The translations under genes and the position numbers were made by a program. The notes below the pieces were generated by a model. It did not search any database. It was given only the letters and a program-made list of their open reading frames with translations, and was not told the DNA's origin. 64,000 nt of DNA, taken from the NCBI GenBank assembly GCA_046565765.1, contig JBKHXX010000057.1, positions 1 through 64,000 on the forward strand, read 5' to 3'. Positions 39,939-49,012 of the stretch are shown piece by piece; the first letter of the stretch is position 1; each line of letters opens with the position of its first letter. The stretch comes from JBFMCT01 sp046565765. Its GTDB lineage: Bacteria; Actinomycetota; Acidimicrobiia; Acidimicrobiales; AC-14.

Positions 39939-41312
39939 ATGACCCGCCCGTCTACCCTTCTTCGCCGTGCCCTCGCGGCCGCTGCTGCCCTGCTGCTGGT
40001 GGCCTGTGGAGCGGACGGGGACTCCCCCCGCCCCGCGGCCCCGCAAGCGGCTGCGCCGCCGTTCGACACGGTCACCGCCGCCCCGATGTCGGCCACGGAG
40101 CACGATCGGCTGCTGGCGGCCGCCTTCGACGGGTCGAACCGTCTCTACGCCGCCGGATGGGTGGCGGAAGGGACCGATCAGGCCCTGGCGGTGACCCGTT
40201 ACGGGGCCGATGGGGCCCTCGACACGTCCTTTGGGACCGCGGGGGTGGCGTCGGTGAACGTGGCCCGGGGCGGCAAGGCGGCCGAGCTCGCTCGGGGCGT
40301 GGTCGTCCAGCCGAGCGGCAAGGTGGTCATCTCCGGCGTGGCCGAACACGATCCGACGGCGACGGGCGACGGGGCCCGCGACACTGACGTCGTCCTGGCC
40401 CGTTTCGACGAGTCGGGACGGCTCGATGCCGGGTTCGGCACCGGTGGGGCGGTCCGCCTCGACCTCAGCACCGGCGTGGCCGAGGGGTCCGCCTACCGCA
40501 GCGACACGTCGTGGGGGCTCACCGCCCTCCCCGACGGGAAGCTGCTGGTGGTGGCCGGCCAGGTCGCCCCCGGACGCACCGACCTCGACTTCGCCGTGGT
40601 CCGCCTCACCGCCGACGGCACGAAGGACACGACCTTCGGCGAGGGCGGGGTGGCGTTGGTCGGCGTGGCGCCGGGTGTGTCGGAGACGCCTCGTTCGGCG
40701 GTGTTGCTGCCCGACGGCCGGGCGGTGGTGGCCGGCTACGCCGCCATCGACGGGCTCGTGAAGACCATCCTCTTCGCCCTCACGCCCTCAGGCGCCCTCG
40801 ACCCCTCCTTCGGCACCGGCGGGACCGCCGTCCACGCCCTGCTCGGCAACGTGGGCGAGGCCTACGCCGTCGGCGTGCTGGGCAACGGCCGGATCGTCAC
40901 CACCGGCTACGGGAAGGACACGGCCGAGGCCAAGGTCGACCTCATCGCCGGCGGGTTCACCCCCACGGGGGCGGTCGACCCCGCCCACGGGTCGAACGGG
41001 CTGCTGCGGGTGGACGTCGCGGGCGAGGACGACCGGGGCCGCCACCTGGCCATCACGCCCGACGGCGGCGCCCTTCTCGTCGGTAGCGGCAAGCCGTCGG
41101 CCACCAACCTGGACGCGATGGTCGTACGCCTGGCACGGGACGGCACCCTGCAGGACCGCCGCCTGGTCGACCTGGGCGGGCCCAACGACGCCTTCTTCGG
41201 GGTGGCCGTGTCCCCCGACGGCAGCCGGGCCGCGGCCGTGGGCTACGTCGGCCAGGACACGTCGGACTCGTCAAAGAACGACGACGGCGCCATCCTCTGG
41301 TTGCGGACGTAG
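39939..41312 (+). CDS. Delta-60-repeat (beta-propeller) lipoprotein
   Basis: 457 residues. The signal peptide ends with lipobox LLVAC (Cys23). The mature part holds about six repeats of roughly 55-60 residues with the signature DTSFGTAGV, DAGFGTGGA, DTTFGEGGV and DPSFGTGGT, as in delta-60 repeats, likely forming a beta-propeller. A surface or periplasmic scaffold is the best guess; no catalytic residues are recognised. Ribosome site AAGGAGG precedes the ATG by 5 nt. Confidence 0.88.
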   Translation: MTRPSTLLRRALAAAAALLLVACGADGDSPRPAAPQAAAPPFDTVTAAPMSATEHDRLLAAAFDGSNRLYAAGWVAEGTDQALAVTRYGADGALDTSFGTAGVASVNVARGGKAAELARGVVVQPSGKVVISGVAEHDPTATGDGARDTDVVLARFDESGRLDAGFGTGGAVRLDLSTGVAEGSAYRSDTSWGLTALPDGKLLVVAGQVAPGRTDLDFAVVRLTADGTKDTTFGEGGVALVGVAPGVSETPRSAVLLPDGRAVVAGYAAIDGLVKTILFALTPSGALDPSFGTGGTAVHALLGNVGEAYAVGVLGNGRIVTTGYGKDTAEAKVDLIAGGFTPTGAVDPAHGSNGLLRVDVAGEDDRGRHLAITPDGGALLVGSGKPSATNLDAMVVRLARDGTLQDRRLVDLGGPNDAFFGVAVSPDGSRAAAVGYVGQDTSDSSKNDDGAILWLRT

Positions 41313-41368
41313 GAGGTGGCCCCCGGCGCCCGCGGTGAGTTCCCGGCGCGGCCGTCGTCCTACCGTGC

Positions 41369-41668
41369 GTGACGCATCCGGGCCCTCGCGGGGAGGTCGT
41401 CCTCCTCCGCGGCGGAGCGGAGGTGAGGCGGTGGCCCCTGCCCCTCTGCGCCGATCTCGGCCTGGTGGACGCCCTGGCTCACCTCCAGCTGGCCGCCCGG
41501 CGGGCCGGGGGACGCATCGAGGTACGCGGGGCGTCGCCCGACCTGGCCGGGCTGCTGGAGCTGGTGGGTCTGGCGGGCGCGCTAGCCGTCGAGGTGGGCG
41601 GGGAGCCCGAAGGCGGCGAAGAGGTTGGTGTCCAGGAAGTTGTGGTGCCCGACGATCCGGTCGCCTGA
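41369..41668 (+). CDS. STAS-like protein convergent with, and overlapping, the ECF sigma gene
   Basis: 99 residues. The first 70 (VVLLRGGAEVRRWPLPLCADLGLVDALAHLQLAARRAGG, then GLLELVGLAGAL) look like a STAS-type alpha/beta fold such as those of anti-sigma antagonists, though the phospho-acceptor Ser/Thr is absent. The last 29 codons overlap the 3' end of the sigma gene on the other strand by 87 bp. The start is GTG 41369. A regulatory link to the sigma factor is inferred from position. It could be shorter than annotated. Confidence 0.6.
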   Translation: MTHPGPRGEVVLLRGGAEVRRWPLPLCADLGLVDALAHLQLAARRAGGRIEVRGASPDLAGLLELVGLAGALAVEVGGEPEGGEEVGVQEVVVPDDPVA

Positions 41669-42598
41669 CACCTCGATGACCTGGAGCGCCCACGGGTGGT
41701 GGCCGCCGGCCGGGTCGGGCCGGTAGGACCCGAAGGCGGCACACCCGTTGGCGGTGGTCGCCACCAGCCGGGAGCCCCGGCAGCCGATCCCCTCGCCGAG
41801 GAACCACTGGCCCATCTGCTCGGGGCCGTAGAGCCAGAAGTCGTAGGGCGGCATGGACATGACCGCGTCCTCGTGGAGGAGGGCGACCAGCGAAGGGATG
41901 TCGTAGCGCTCGAAGGCCTCCACGTAGCGGGCCAGGAGCGCCTGCTGCTCGGGGCCCACGGGGGCGGCAGCGGGCGGTCCTGCACCGTCGCCCCCGGCCG
42001 ACGCTGCGGCCGAGGCCTGGTTGCCGGCCAGTGTGGCCCGGGCTCGTTGCAGGGCGCTGTTGACCGACGCCACGCTCGTCTCGAGCAGCTCGGCCACCTC
42101 GGCCGCCTGCCAGCGCAGCACTTCCCGGAGGATCAGCACCGCCCGCTGGCGGGCGGGCAGCTGCTGGAGGGCGGTGACGAACGCCAGGCGCACCGTCTCG
42201 CGGGCCTCGGCCACCGCCGCCGGGTCGGCCGCCTCGGGCAGCACCTTGGCGTCGAGGATGGGGGTGACCCACGCGTGCTCCGGGCGCTGGGCGCCGGTGA
42301 ACGAGTCGGCCTTGCCCGCCGGCCCCAGATCCATGGGCGTGGCCCGGCGCTGGCGGCCCCGAAGCATGTCGAGGCAGACGTTGGTGGCGATCCGGTAGAC
42401 CCAGGACCGCACCGCCGAGCGGCCCTCGAAGCCGTCCCCGGCCTTCCAGGCCCGGACCATCGTCTCCTGGACGGCGTCCTCCGCCTCGAACGCCGACCCG
42501 AGCATGCGGTAGCAGTAGCCGGTCAACTCCCGGCGGTACTGCTCCAGGTCCTCGGGCTGGAAGCCGGTGGCGGTCGCATTGTCGGTTGAGAGTGCCAC
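41582..42598 (-). CDS. ECF sigma factor with SnoaL-like C-terminal domain (SigG/ECF41-like)
   Basis: 338 residues. Region 2 (about 15-80) includes YCYRMLGSAFEAEDAVQETMVRAW and RSAVRSWVYRIATNVCLDMLRG. Region 4 (about 140-195) includes LPARQRAVLILREVLRWQAAEVAELLETSVASVNSALQRAR. A C-terminal SnoaL/NTF2-like domain (about 220-335) has FERYDIPSLVALLHEDAVMSMPPYDFWLYG. In this group the extra domain controls sigma activity in place of a separate anti-sigma factor. GTG 42598 is preferred; GTG 42619 is also in frame. Confidence 0.92.
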   Translation of the reverse strand: MALSTDNATATGFQPEDLEQYRRELTGYCYRMLGSAFEAEDAVQETMVRAWKAGDGFEGRSAVRSWVYRIATNVCLDMLRGRQRRATPMDLGPAGKADSFTGAQRPEHAWVTPILDAKVLPEAADPAAVAEARETVRLAFVTALQQLPARQRAVLILREVLRWQAAEVAELLETSVASVNSALQRARATLAGNQASAAASAGGDGAGPPAAAPVGPEQQALLARYVEAFERYDIPSLVALLHEDAVMSMPPYDFWLYGPEQMGQWFLGEGIGCRGSRLVATTANGCAAFGSYRPDPAGGHHPWALQVIEVSGDRIVGHHNFLDTNLFAAFGLPAHLDG

Positions 42599-42661
42599 TT
42601 CGGGGATTCTACGGGGCACCTCCCCCGACCGCGCGGGCGGGCGGGGCCGGGTGACGCGCCC

Positions 42662-43510
42662 TCAGGCCCGGGGCGCCGTGGCGTCGGCCGCGTCGGCCAC
42701 GTCGAGGCGCTTGCGGCACGACAGGCGGCCGGTGGCGACGGGCGATTCGAACGTGCCCGCGGTGGGGGCCACGTCGACGTAGTCGCGGCCGACGGCCACG
42801 GTGAGGTAGCCGTCCTCGGCCCGCCGGTCGTGGGTGGGGTCGAAGGCCACGGCGAGGGCCCGGTCGGCGTGGCCCTGGTCCTCGACCAGCACCTCCACCC
42901 AGGCGTGGGAGCCTCCCTCGCCCAGGAGGTGGCCCGACACGTACCGAGCCGGCAGGCCGCACGCCCGGCTCACGGCGAGCATGACGTGGGCGTAGTCCTG
43001 GCAGACCCCCGCCCCGAGGTCGAGCGCCTCGGCTGCCGTCGTATGGACCGTGGTGGCGTCGAAGTCGTACCGCATCCGGGCGTGGACCCAGCCGGTGATC
43101 CGCTCGGCCAGCTCCAGCGCCGGCCCGGGCACGGCGGTCAGCTCGGCCGCGGCGCCGAGGACGGCGGCGCTCGGCACGGTGAGGCGCGACGGCCGCAGGT
43201 AGGCCGGATAGCTCATGGCTGCCCGGCCGACGACGGCGGGCGCGGCCGACGCGCAGCGCACCACCTCCACCTTCGCCTCGAAGGCGATCGTCTCCTCCAC
43301 CACCTCGGCCCGGACGTGGATCACGTGGTTCCCGAACCGGTCCCGGGCGGCCCATCGCTCGGCCGGCGCTCCGGTCACGTCCACTGCATGGCGCACGAGG
43401 GTCTGGTCGCCGTGGACCTCGGGAGGCACCACCACCAGCCGGTGGCGGAGGTCGGTGACGGGCGCCGAGTAGTCATAGCGGAACGCCTGCCGGAGGAGGT
43501 AGCTGGTCAC
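42662..43510 (-). CDS. Transglutaminase-like cysteine peptidase family protein
   Basis: 282 residues. The N-terminal beta domain is typical of bacterial transglutaminase-like proteins (RQAFRYDYSAPVTDLRHRLVVVPP). The core carries an intact triad: Cys in GAGVCQDYAHVML, His in GGSHAWVEVLVE and Asp in VAFDPTHD. These may be peptidases or amide transferases; substrates are unknown. The GTG at 43510 overlaps the stop of the next gene upstream (GTGA), so the two transglutaminases are made together. Confidence 0.92.
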   Translation of the reverse strand: MTSYLLRQAFRYDYSAPVTDLRHRLVVVPPEVHGDQTLVRHAVDVTGAPAERWAARDRFGNHVIHVRAEVVEETIAFEAKVEVVRCASAAPAVVGRAAMSYPAYLRPSRLTVPSAAVLGAAAELTAVPGPALELAERITGWVHARMRYDFDATTVHTTAAEALDLGAGVCQDYAHVMLAVSRACGLPARYVSGHLLGEGGSHAWVEVLVEDQGHADRALAVAFDPTHDRRAEDGYLTVAVGRDYVDVAPTAGTFESPVATGRLSCRKRLDVADAADATAPRA

Positions 43511-44367
43511 TCCGCGCCCTCCCCGGCCGGGAGGTCGGCCAGCCCGGAGTCGACCTCGTCTGCCCACACCGTCATCGTCTCGAGCTGGGGGGCGCCATAG
43601 GTGGTGGCCATGGCCACGTCGGCCGCGTCCCGGCCCCGGGAGATCACCACCCGGCCCATGCGGGGGACGTTGTTGCGGGGATCGAACGTCCACCACCGCC
43701 CACCGAGGTAGGCCTCGAACCACGAGCAGAAGTCCATCGGCAGGTCCGGCGGGGGAACGGCGATGTCGGGCAGGTACCCGGACACGTACCGGGCCGGGAT
43801 GTTGAGCGCCCGGCAGTAGGCGATGCCCACGTGCGTGTAGTCCCGGCAGACACCCCTCCGCGAGGCCAGCGCGTCGGCCGAGGTGGTGTGCGGGCCGGTG
43901 CTGCCCATCTCGTAGCGGATGCTCCGGTGGACCCAGTCGACCACCGCCTGCACCCGCTCCCAGCCCGGCTTGGTGTCGCCGAAGAGGTCCCAGGCCTCCT
44001 CGATGACCAGGTCGGACAGGCAGAACCGGCTGGCCAGGAGGTACACCAGGGCGGAGTCGGGCAGGTCCTCCACCGGCACCTGGATGGCCCTCTCGTCGAT
44101 GTCGTCGACCGCCCGCGGCACCTCCACCAGGGCGTCGTAGCGGACGCTGCTGGCTCCCTCGGGGAGCGTCATCCGGTCACAGACGTTGCCGAAGCCGTCC
44201 AGGTAGGAGCGCATGGGGACGAACGGCACGCTGGTCCACGTGCTGGTGATGACCTGATGGGCCCCGTCGAGGCGCGCCCGTACCTGCCAGACGGCAGGCG
44301 TGGGCCCCGGGGCCTCGTACTCGAACTGGCAGCCGACGCGCACCCGCACCGTCGCAGCATGCCCCAT
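43507..44367 (-). CDS. Transglutaminase-like protein lacking the catalytic His
   Basis: 286 residues. The Cys is present in RRGVCRDYTHVGIAYCRALNIPARYVSGY and the Asp in WWTFDPRNN, but the position expected to hold His (xxHAW in the partner gene) reads DFCSWFEAYLGG, so His is replaced by Cys. This could be an inactive or differently acting subfamily member. It is coupled to the intact paralogue downstream, suggesting a heteromeric pair or sequential action (inference). GTG/ATG usage at the N-terminus is normal. Confidence 0.9.
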   Translation of the reverse strand: MGHAATVRVRVGCQFEYEAPGPTPAVWQVRARLDGAHQVITSTWTSVPFVPMRSYLDGFGNVCDRMTLPEGASSVRYDALVEVPRAVDDIDERAIQVPVEDLPDSALVYLLASRFCLSDLVIEEAWDLFGDTKPGWERVQAVVDWVHRSIRYEMGSTGPHTTSADALASRRGVCRDYTHVGIAYCRALNIPARYVSGYLPDIAVPPPDLPMDFCSWFEAYLGGRWWTFDPRNNVPRMGRVVISRGRDAADVAMATTYGAPQLETMTVWADEVDSGLADLPAGEGAE

Positions 44368-44488
44368 GCGGCCCGGGTCGATGCCCGCGCCCGGGTGACC
44401 ATCGCGTGAACGGTCGAGTCCTCTAGGTGGCGAGGGCGCCGTGCTCGGCGCGAGCCGCCTCCATGCGACGCTCCCACGCGTCGGGCAT

Positions 44489-45535
44489 CTAGCCGTCGTC
44501 GACCAGCAGCTTCGCCAGCTGGCAGCGTCGCCGTTGCTGGCCGTCGACCGCGGCCCCGAACTCGTCCTCCTCGACGATCGGGATGCCCGCGTCGTGGAGG
44601 GCGCCCAGGTCCGGGGCCCGGAGCGGACCCGGCGCCCCGCTTACGAACGCGTCCTCGACGGTGTCGAGGTACCAGCCCACGGCCCGGGCCAGCGGCTCGG
44701 TGACCACCGGGTCCAGGCGCACGCCGGGGCCGACTCCGTAGCGCAGGAGGGTCAGGGCGTCGTCTAGCACGGCCAGGCTGAGGGCGGTCGAGGTCCGCAC
44801 CCGGGCACTGTGGAAGTACTGGAGCACGGGGTAGGTCAGGTGGCGCTCGGCGAGCCCGTGCACCATGGGCGTGAGGGCCACCAGGTGCTGTTCGAGGCCG
44901 TCCAGCCGACCGTCCCTCCAGCCCCGACGGACGAGCCGGTCCGGCGTGTCCCCCAGCGACCAGATGTAGGCCCCCAGCTCCCGTCGCTCGGCGAGAGCCG
45001 TCGCCACGGGCACGAAGTAGCTGATGGCCAGGGTGACGAACACCACGCCCGTGGCGGTGGCGCCGATCCTGGCGAACTGCCACGCCCCCGCACCCGCCGA
45101 CAGCTCGGCGCTGTCCAGGGTGAACAGCCCGGCCCCCGCGAACTGCACACGCTCCACGACGCTGGCCGGCTCGCCGCTGTCGGCGTCGACCACCGCCCCG
45201 CCCGTGGCGGAGAACACCATCGCCCACCCCACCCAGGCGGCCACGGCCCAGAGGAGCACGATCACGACGACCAGGGCGATGCCGGCCACCGTCAGGAACC
45301 GGTGGCGAGGCCCGTCGGAGCGCCGGCCCACGGCCAGCGCCAGGCGCCACAGCCGGGCGCAGACGCGCCCGCTCAAGGGCCCCGCGCCTGAGCCGGCGGC
45401 AGCGGCCGTCCAGATCACGTCCAGCAGCGCCACCGCCACCAGCGCCAACCCGGCCGCTACAAGGACCACCGCCACGCACCGGTCCTTCCCCGCCCGCACC
45501 GGCGTCAGTCCCGGGCCGTCGCGGCGTTCGGGCAC
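44489..45535 (-). CDS. Membrane protein resembling a two-helix ion channel
   Basis: 348 residues with about four transmembrane helices in the first 190 (about 20-42, 80-108, 140-150 re-entrant, 158-180). They are followed by a soluble helical C-terminal domain (about 190-348). The pattern of two helices flanking a short loop resembles Ion_trans_2 channels, but no TVGYG-type filter is present, so K+ selectivity is not supported. The start is GTG 45535. It is divergent from the GT-C-like gene. Confidence 0.75.
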   Translation of the reverse strand: MPERRDGPGLTPVRAGKDRCVAVVLVAAGLALVAVALLDVIWTAAAAGSGAGPLSGRVCARLWRLALAVGRRSDGPRHRFLTVAGIALVVVIVLLWAVAAWVGWAMVFSATGGAVVDADSGEPASVVERVQFAGAGLFTLDSAELSAGAGAWQFARIGATATGVVFVTLAISYFVPVATALAERRELGAYIWSLGDTPDRLVRRGWRDGRLDGLEQHLVALTPMVHGLAERHLTYPVLQYFHSARVRTSTALSLAVLDDALTLLRYGVGPGVRLDPVVTEPLARAVGWYLDTVEDAFVSGAPGPLRAPDLGALHDAGIPIVEEDEFGAAVDGQQRRRCQLAKLLVDDG

Positions 45536-45648
45536 GCAGGCCGGAGCACTAACGTCTGCCGGCGGTCGACACCCTCGATGTCCGTGGCTCAGCCACCCCT
45601 GACACGCCCGCGCCCGTCGAGGGCGACGAGGCTCCTGGCCGCCGCGAC

Positions 45649-47172
45649 GTGCTACTCGGGCTCGTCTGCCTGGTCCTGGTGGGACTGCTGGTGGCCGACC
45701 GGTCCCGCCTGCTCGAGCACTTCGGCTTCCCCTTCACCGACGAGGACCAGGCCGTCCTCTGGTACACGGCGGAGGACCTCCGGGCCGGTCATGTGCGAGC
45801 GCCTTACTTCTACGGGCAGTCCTACGGGAGCTGGTTCGAGGCCCTGCTGGCCGTGCCGCTGCGGGCCGCCGGCGTGGCCTTGCGCCACGGCCTTCCCATT
45901 GCCGGCACCATCTTCAGCCTGCTCCCCGCCCTGCTGCTGGCCGGCGTGGCCTGGCAGAGGCGGGCTCGCCTGGCCGCGGCCGGGATCCTCGCCGGCTACC
46001 TGCTGCTGAGCACAGAGGCGGTGGCCGCCTACGCCATGCCCCGCGGCCTGGCGCCCGGCATCGCCCTCGCCGCCCTGGCGGTCGCCGTCGCGGTGGCCTG
46101 GGCGCCAGGAGCCCTGGCCATGTTGGTCTTCGGCTGCATCGCCACCGTCGCGGCATCCTTCAACGAGTCGTCGCTGCTGTTGGCGGCCCCCGCCGCCGCC
46201 TACTTCGCGCTGCGCCACTGGCGCTCCGGGCGGATGTGGCTTTCGCTGGTGGTCGGCGTCGAGCTCGGCCTGGTGTTCCACGTGCTCGCCCGGCGGTTCT
46301 ACGAGGACCACCCCGCGTACGAGGTCCACTACCGGTGGCCGCTGGCCATCGAGTCCGACCACCTGCGGGAGAACAGCGCCCGCCTCCACGACTACTTCAC
46401 CGCCTTCAGCTTCGACTTCCTGCGGTCGCCGGCGGTGCCCTTCGTCGTGGCCGCCGTGCTCGGCGTCGTGCTCATCTCCCGCCGTGGGCTGCCCGGCGTG
46501 GCCGCCTTCACGGCCGCCGTCGTGGCCGGCGTCGCCACCCTGGCCACGGCCAAGGCGGCCGACGGCAGCCCATCGGTGTTCTTCCCCTACTTCCGCTTCT
46601 TCTTCGTCGTCCCTGCGCTCATCGCCTTCTTCGCGGTGGAGGCCTCCAGCGGCCGGCCCCTGCGCCGCTGGCTCTCCCGCACGGCTGCCCTGACGATCCT
46701 GGCGGTGGGCGTCGCCGGCTTCGCCTGGCGCGGCGCGAACGTCGAGAGCGAGGTCCGGCGCCTCACCGCCGGCGACACCGAGGGCCGCTACCAGCCGCCC
46801 ACCATCACCGACTGGGCTCTCGACGACTGCCGCCAGATCGGGGGGCTGGCCCGGGCCCACGACGCCCGCCTGGTGGTGTACCTGAAGGACCGGGTCGTGC
46901 CCTACCTGTGCGGCGCCGAGCTGTACGGCGACGTCCAGACGCTCTTCCCCAGCTACGAGCGCCGCACGTGGGAGCTCGAAAGGGAGTCGGTCCAGCCCCG
47001 AACGAAGATGGTGGTCTCGGGCGCGGGTCCCGACTTCTGTCAGAACGCAGCGTGGGCGGCCACGTCGTGCCAGCAGGTCAACCAGCGGCTGGACCTGGCC
47101 GTGCTGGAGTTCCCTCCCCAGCCGGCGGTTCCGCTGCTCCGGCGTCTCGGGGTGACCGTCGGGGCGTTCTGA
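45649..47172 (+). CDS. Polytopic membrane glycosyltransferase-like protein (GT-C fold)
   Basis: 507 residues with about ten transmembrane helices (to about residue 370) and a C-terminal soluble domain. The first extracytoplasmic loop has FPFTDEDQAVLWYTAEDLRAGH and YFYGQSYGSWFEALLAVPL, the acidic-pair pattern typical of GT-C lipid-linked sugar transferases (PMT/ArnT/GT39-like). The donor would be a polyprenyl-phosphate sugar; the acceptor is unknown. The start is GTG 45649. The last 95 bp overlap the convergent permease gene. Confidence 0.75.
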   Translation: MLLGLVCLVLVGLLVADRSRLLEHFGFPFTDEDQAVLWYTAEDLRAGHVRAPYFYGQSYGSWFEALLAVPLRAAGVALRHGLPIAGTIFSLLPALLLAGVAWQRRARLAAAGILAGYLLLSTEAVAAYAMPRGLAPGIALAALAVAVAVAWAPGALAMLVFGCIATVAASFNESSLLLAAPAAAYFALRHWRSGRMWLSLVVGVELGLVFHVLARRFYEDHPAYEVHYRWPLAIESDHLRENSARLHDYFTAFSFDFLRSPAVPFVVAAVLGVVLISRRGLPGVAAFTAAVVAGVATLATAKAADGSPSVFFPYFRFFFVVPALIAFFAVEASSGRPLRRWLSRTAALTILAVGVAGFAWRGANVESEVRRLTAGDTEGRYQPPTITDWALDDCRQIGGLARAHDARLVVYLKDRVVPYLCGAELYGDVQTLFPSYERRTWELERESVQPRTKMVVSGAGPDFCQNAAWAATSCQQVNQRLDLAVLEFPPQPAVPLLRRLGVTVGAF

Positions 47173-48040
47173 CGATGGTGTGGTGGGGGTCGAGGGCGTC
47201 GCGGACCCCGTCGCCGAGCAGGTTGAACCCGAGCACGGCCAGGCTGATCGTCAGCCCCGGGATCAGCACCACCTGCGGGTCGGACAGGAAGTAGATCCGG
47301 CTCTCGTTGAGCATGGCGCCCCACTCCGGTGTCGGCGGGGGCGCCCCGAGGCCGAGGAACGTCAGCCCGGCGACGGCCAGGATCAGCTGGCCGATCTCCA
47401 GGGTGGCCAGGACGACCACCGGCGAGACGGCGCTGGGCAGCACGTGGCGCAGCATGATCCGGCCTTCGGTGGCTCCCGCCGAGCGGGCCGCCTCCACGAA
47501 GGGTCGCTCCCGGATGGTGAGCACCAGCCCCCGTACCACCCGGGCGTAGCCCGCCCACCAGATCGTGACCAGACCGAGCATCACCGCGGTCAGGCTCTGG
47601 GCGAAGAGTCCGGTCACGGCCAGAGCCAGCGCCAGTCCGGGCACGGCCAGCACCACGTCCACCAGCCGCATCAGCACCCGGTCGAGCATCCCCCCGTAGA
47701 AGCCGGCGAGGGTGCCGACGACCACCCCGACCACCGTGACCAGCAGCGACGCCAGCAGAGCCGTCCCCAACGACAGGCGGGCGCCGGTCAGCAGCCGGCT
47801 CAGGACGTCGCGCCCGAGGCCGTCGGTGCCGAGGGGGTGGCGGAGGCTCGGTCCCTCCAGCCGCTCCACGGTCACCTCGAGGGGATCATGGGGGGCCAGG
47901 GCGGGGCCGAAGACGGCCATGAACAGGAAGAGCGTCACCAGCGCGAGGCCGATCCGGGCCCCCGGGTCGCGCAGCAGCCGCCGCGCCGCCCCCGACGTCG
48001 GCGGCGCCCACGCCGCGACCTCCCCACCGCTGAGGCTCAT
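47078..48040 (-). CDS. Peptide/nickel ABC transporter permease (DppC/NikC type)
   Basis: 320 residues with six transmembrane helices. It has the N-terminal DPGARIGLALVTLFLF helix, GTDGLGRDVLSRLLTGARLSL, and the EAA loop EAARSAGATEGRIMLRHVLPSA that contacts the ATPase. The C-terminal 30 residues form an unusually Pro-rich tail that lies opposite the 3' end of the GT-C-like gene. It is coupled (ATGA) to the partner permease. Confidence 0.92.
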   Translation of the reverse strand: MSLSGGEVAAWAPPTSGAARRLLRDPGARIGLALVTLFLFMAVFGPALAPHDPLEVTVERLEGPSLRHPLGTDGLGRDVLSRLLTGARLSLGTALLASLLVTVVGVVVGTLAGFYGGMLDRVLMRLVDVVLAVPGLALALAVTGLFAQSLTAVMLGLVTIWWAGYARVVRGLVLTIRERPFVEAARSAGATEGRIMLRHVLPSAVSPVVVLATLEIGQLILAVAGLTFLGLGAPPPTPEWGAMLNESRIYFLSDPQVVLIPGLTISLAVLGFNLLGDGVRDALDPHHTIVRTPRRSPRDAGAAEPPAGEGTPARPGPAAG

Positions 48041-48981
48041 GGCCGCCGGCCCTCCACGCGCACTCGAGGGTCGAGCCGGGCGTAGCTGAGGTCGACGAGG
48101 AGGTTCACGACCAGGTACACGGCCGCCGCGAACAGCACGAAGCCTTGCACCAGGGGGTAGTCACGGTCGTGGATGGCGCTCACCGCCAGCTCGCCCATCC
48201 CCGGCCAGGCGAAGACGTACTCGACGATGAGCGACCCACCGAGGAGATGGCCTACCGACAACCCCGCCACGGTCACCACCGGCACCAGGGCGTTGCGCAG
48301 GGCATGGCGGAACAGGACGGCAGTCGCTCGTGCCCCCTTGGAGCGGGCGGTGCGCACGAAGTCCTCGCCCAGCACCTCGAGCACCGCGGAGCGGGTCAGC
48401 CGGGCCAGGACCGCCGCCGGCCCCAGTGCCAGGGTCACCGCCGGGAGCACGAGATGGGCCGCCGAGCCGAAGCCGAACACGGGCAGGGCCCGCGACCGCA
48501 CCGCGAACAGCCAGATGAGCACGTAGGCCAGGAAGAAGCTCGGCAGCGAGGCGCCGAACAGCGCCCCGACGCGGGACACATGGTCGAGGAGGGTGTTGCG
48601 GCGGGTGGCGGCCAGGACGCCGATGGGGATGCCGATGAGCAGTGACAGGGCGGCGGCCGAGAGGGCGAGGGCGGCCGTCCTGGGGACCCGTTCACCCAGA
48701 GCGTCCTGCACCTTCACGCCCCGCAGCCAGGAGTTCCCGAAGTCGCCCCGCACCGCCCCGCCCAGCCAGTCCACGTACTGCACGGGCAGCGGCCGGTCGG
48801 TGCCGAGCTCCCTGCGCATCTCGGTCAGCTGGGCGTCGGTCGGCGGCTGGCCCAGCGACCGCGACAGGACCACCTCGGCCGGTTCACCAGGCGCCAGCAC
48901 CCCCAGCCCGAAGGTCAGCACCGACACGCCGAGCAGCGCCAGCACGGCCGACGCCAGCCGCCGGGCGGCGTAGCGCCTCAC
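48037..48981 (-). CDS. Peptide/nickel ABC transporter permease (DppB/NikB type)
   Basis: 314 residues, six transmembrane helices. The N-terminal signature is RRYAARRLASAVLALLGVSVLTFGL, then LPVQYVDWLGGAVRGDFGNSW, and the EAA-like loop VRTARSKGARATAVLFRHALRNAL. It is the heterodimer partner of the DppC-type protein. It lies 31 bp after the binding-protein gene. No ATPase gene is seen, so the energy-coupling subunits must be encoded elsewhere. Confidence 0.93.
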   Translation of the reverse strand: MRRYAARRLASAVLALLGVSVLTFGLGVLAPGEPAEVVLSRSLGQPPTDAQLTEMRRELGTDRPLPVQYVDWLGGAVRGDFGNSWLRGVKVQDALGERVPRTAALALSAAALSLLIGIPIGVLAATRRNTLLDHVSRVGALFGASLPSFFLAYVLIWLFAVRSRALPVFGFGSAAHLVLPAVTLALGPAAVLARLTRSAVLEVLGEDFVRTARSKGARATAVLFRHALRNALVPVVTVAGLSVGHLLGGSLIVEYVFAWPGMGELAVSAIHDRDYPLVQGFVLFAAAVYLVVNLLVDLSYARLDPRVRVEGRRP

Positions 48982-49012
48982 CGGCTTCCGGAAGGCCGGG
49001 AGCGGGCCGGAG

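Noticed and set aside
44423..44488. 21-codon frame directly after the channel-like gene (TAG followed by ATG)
   Set aside because: Too short, no ribosome site or family; composition is unremarkable.
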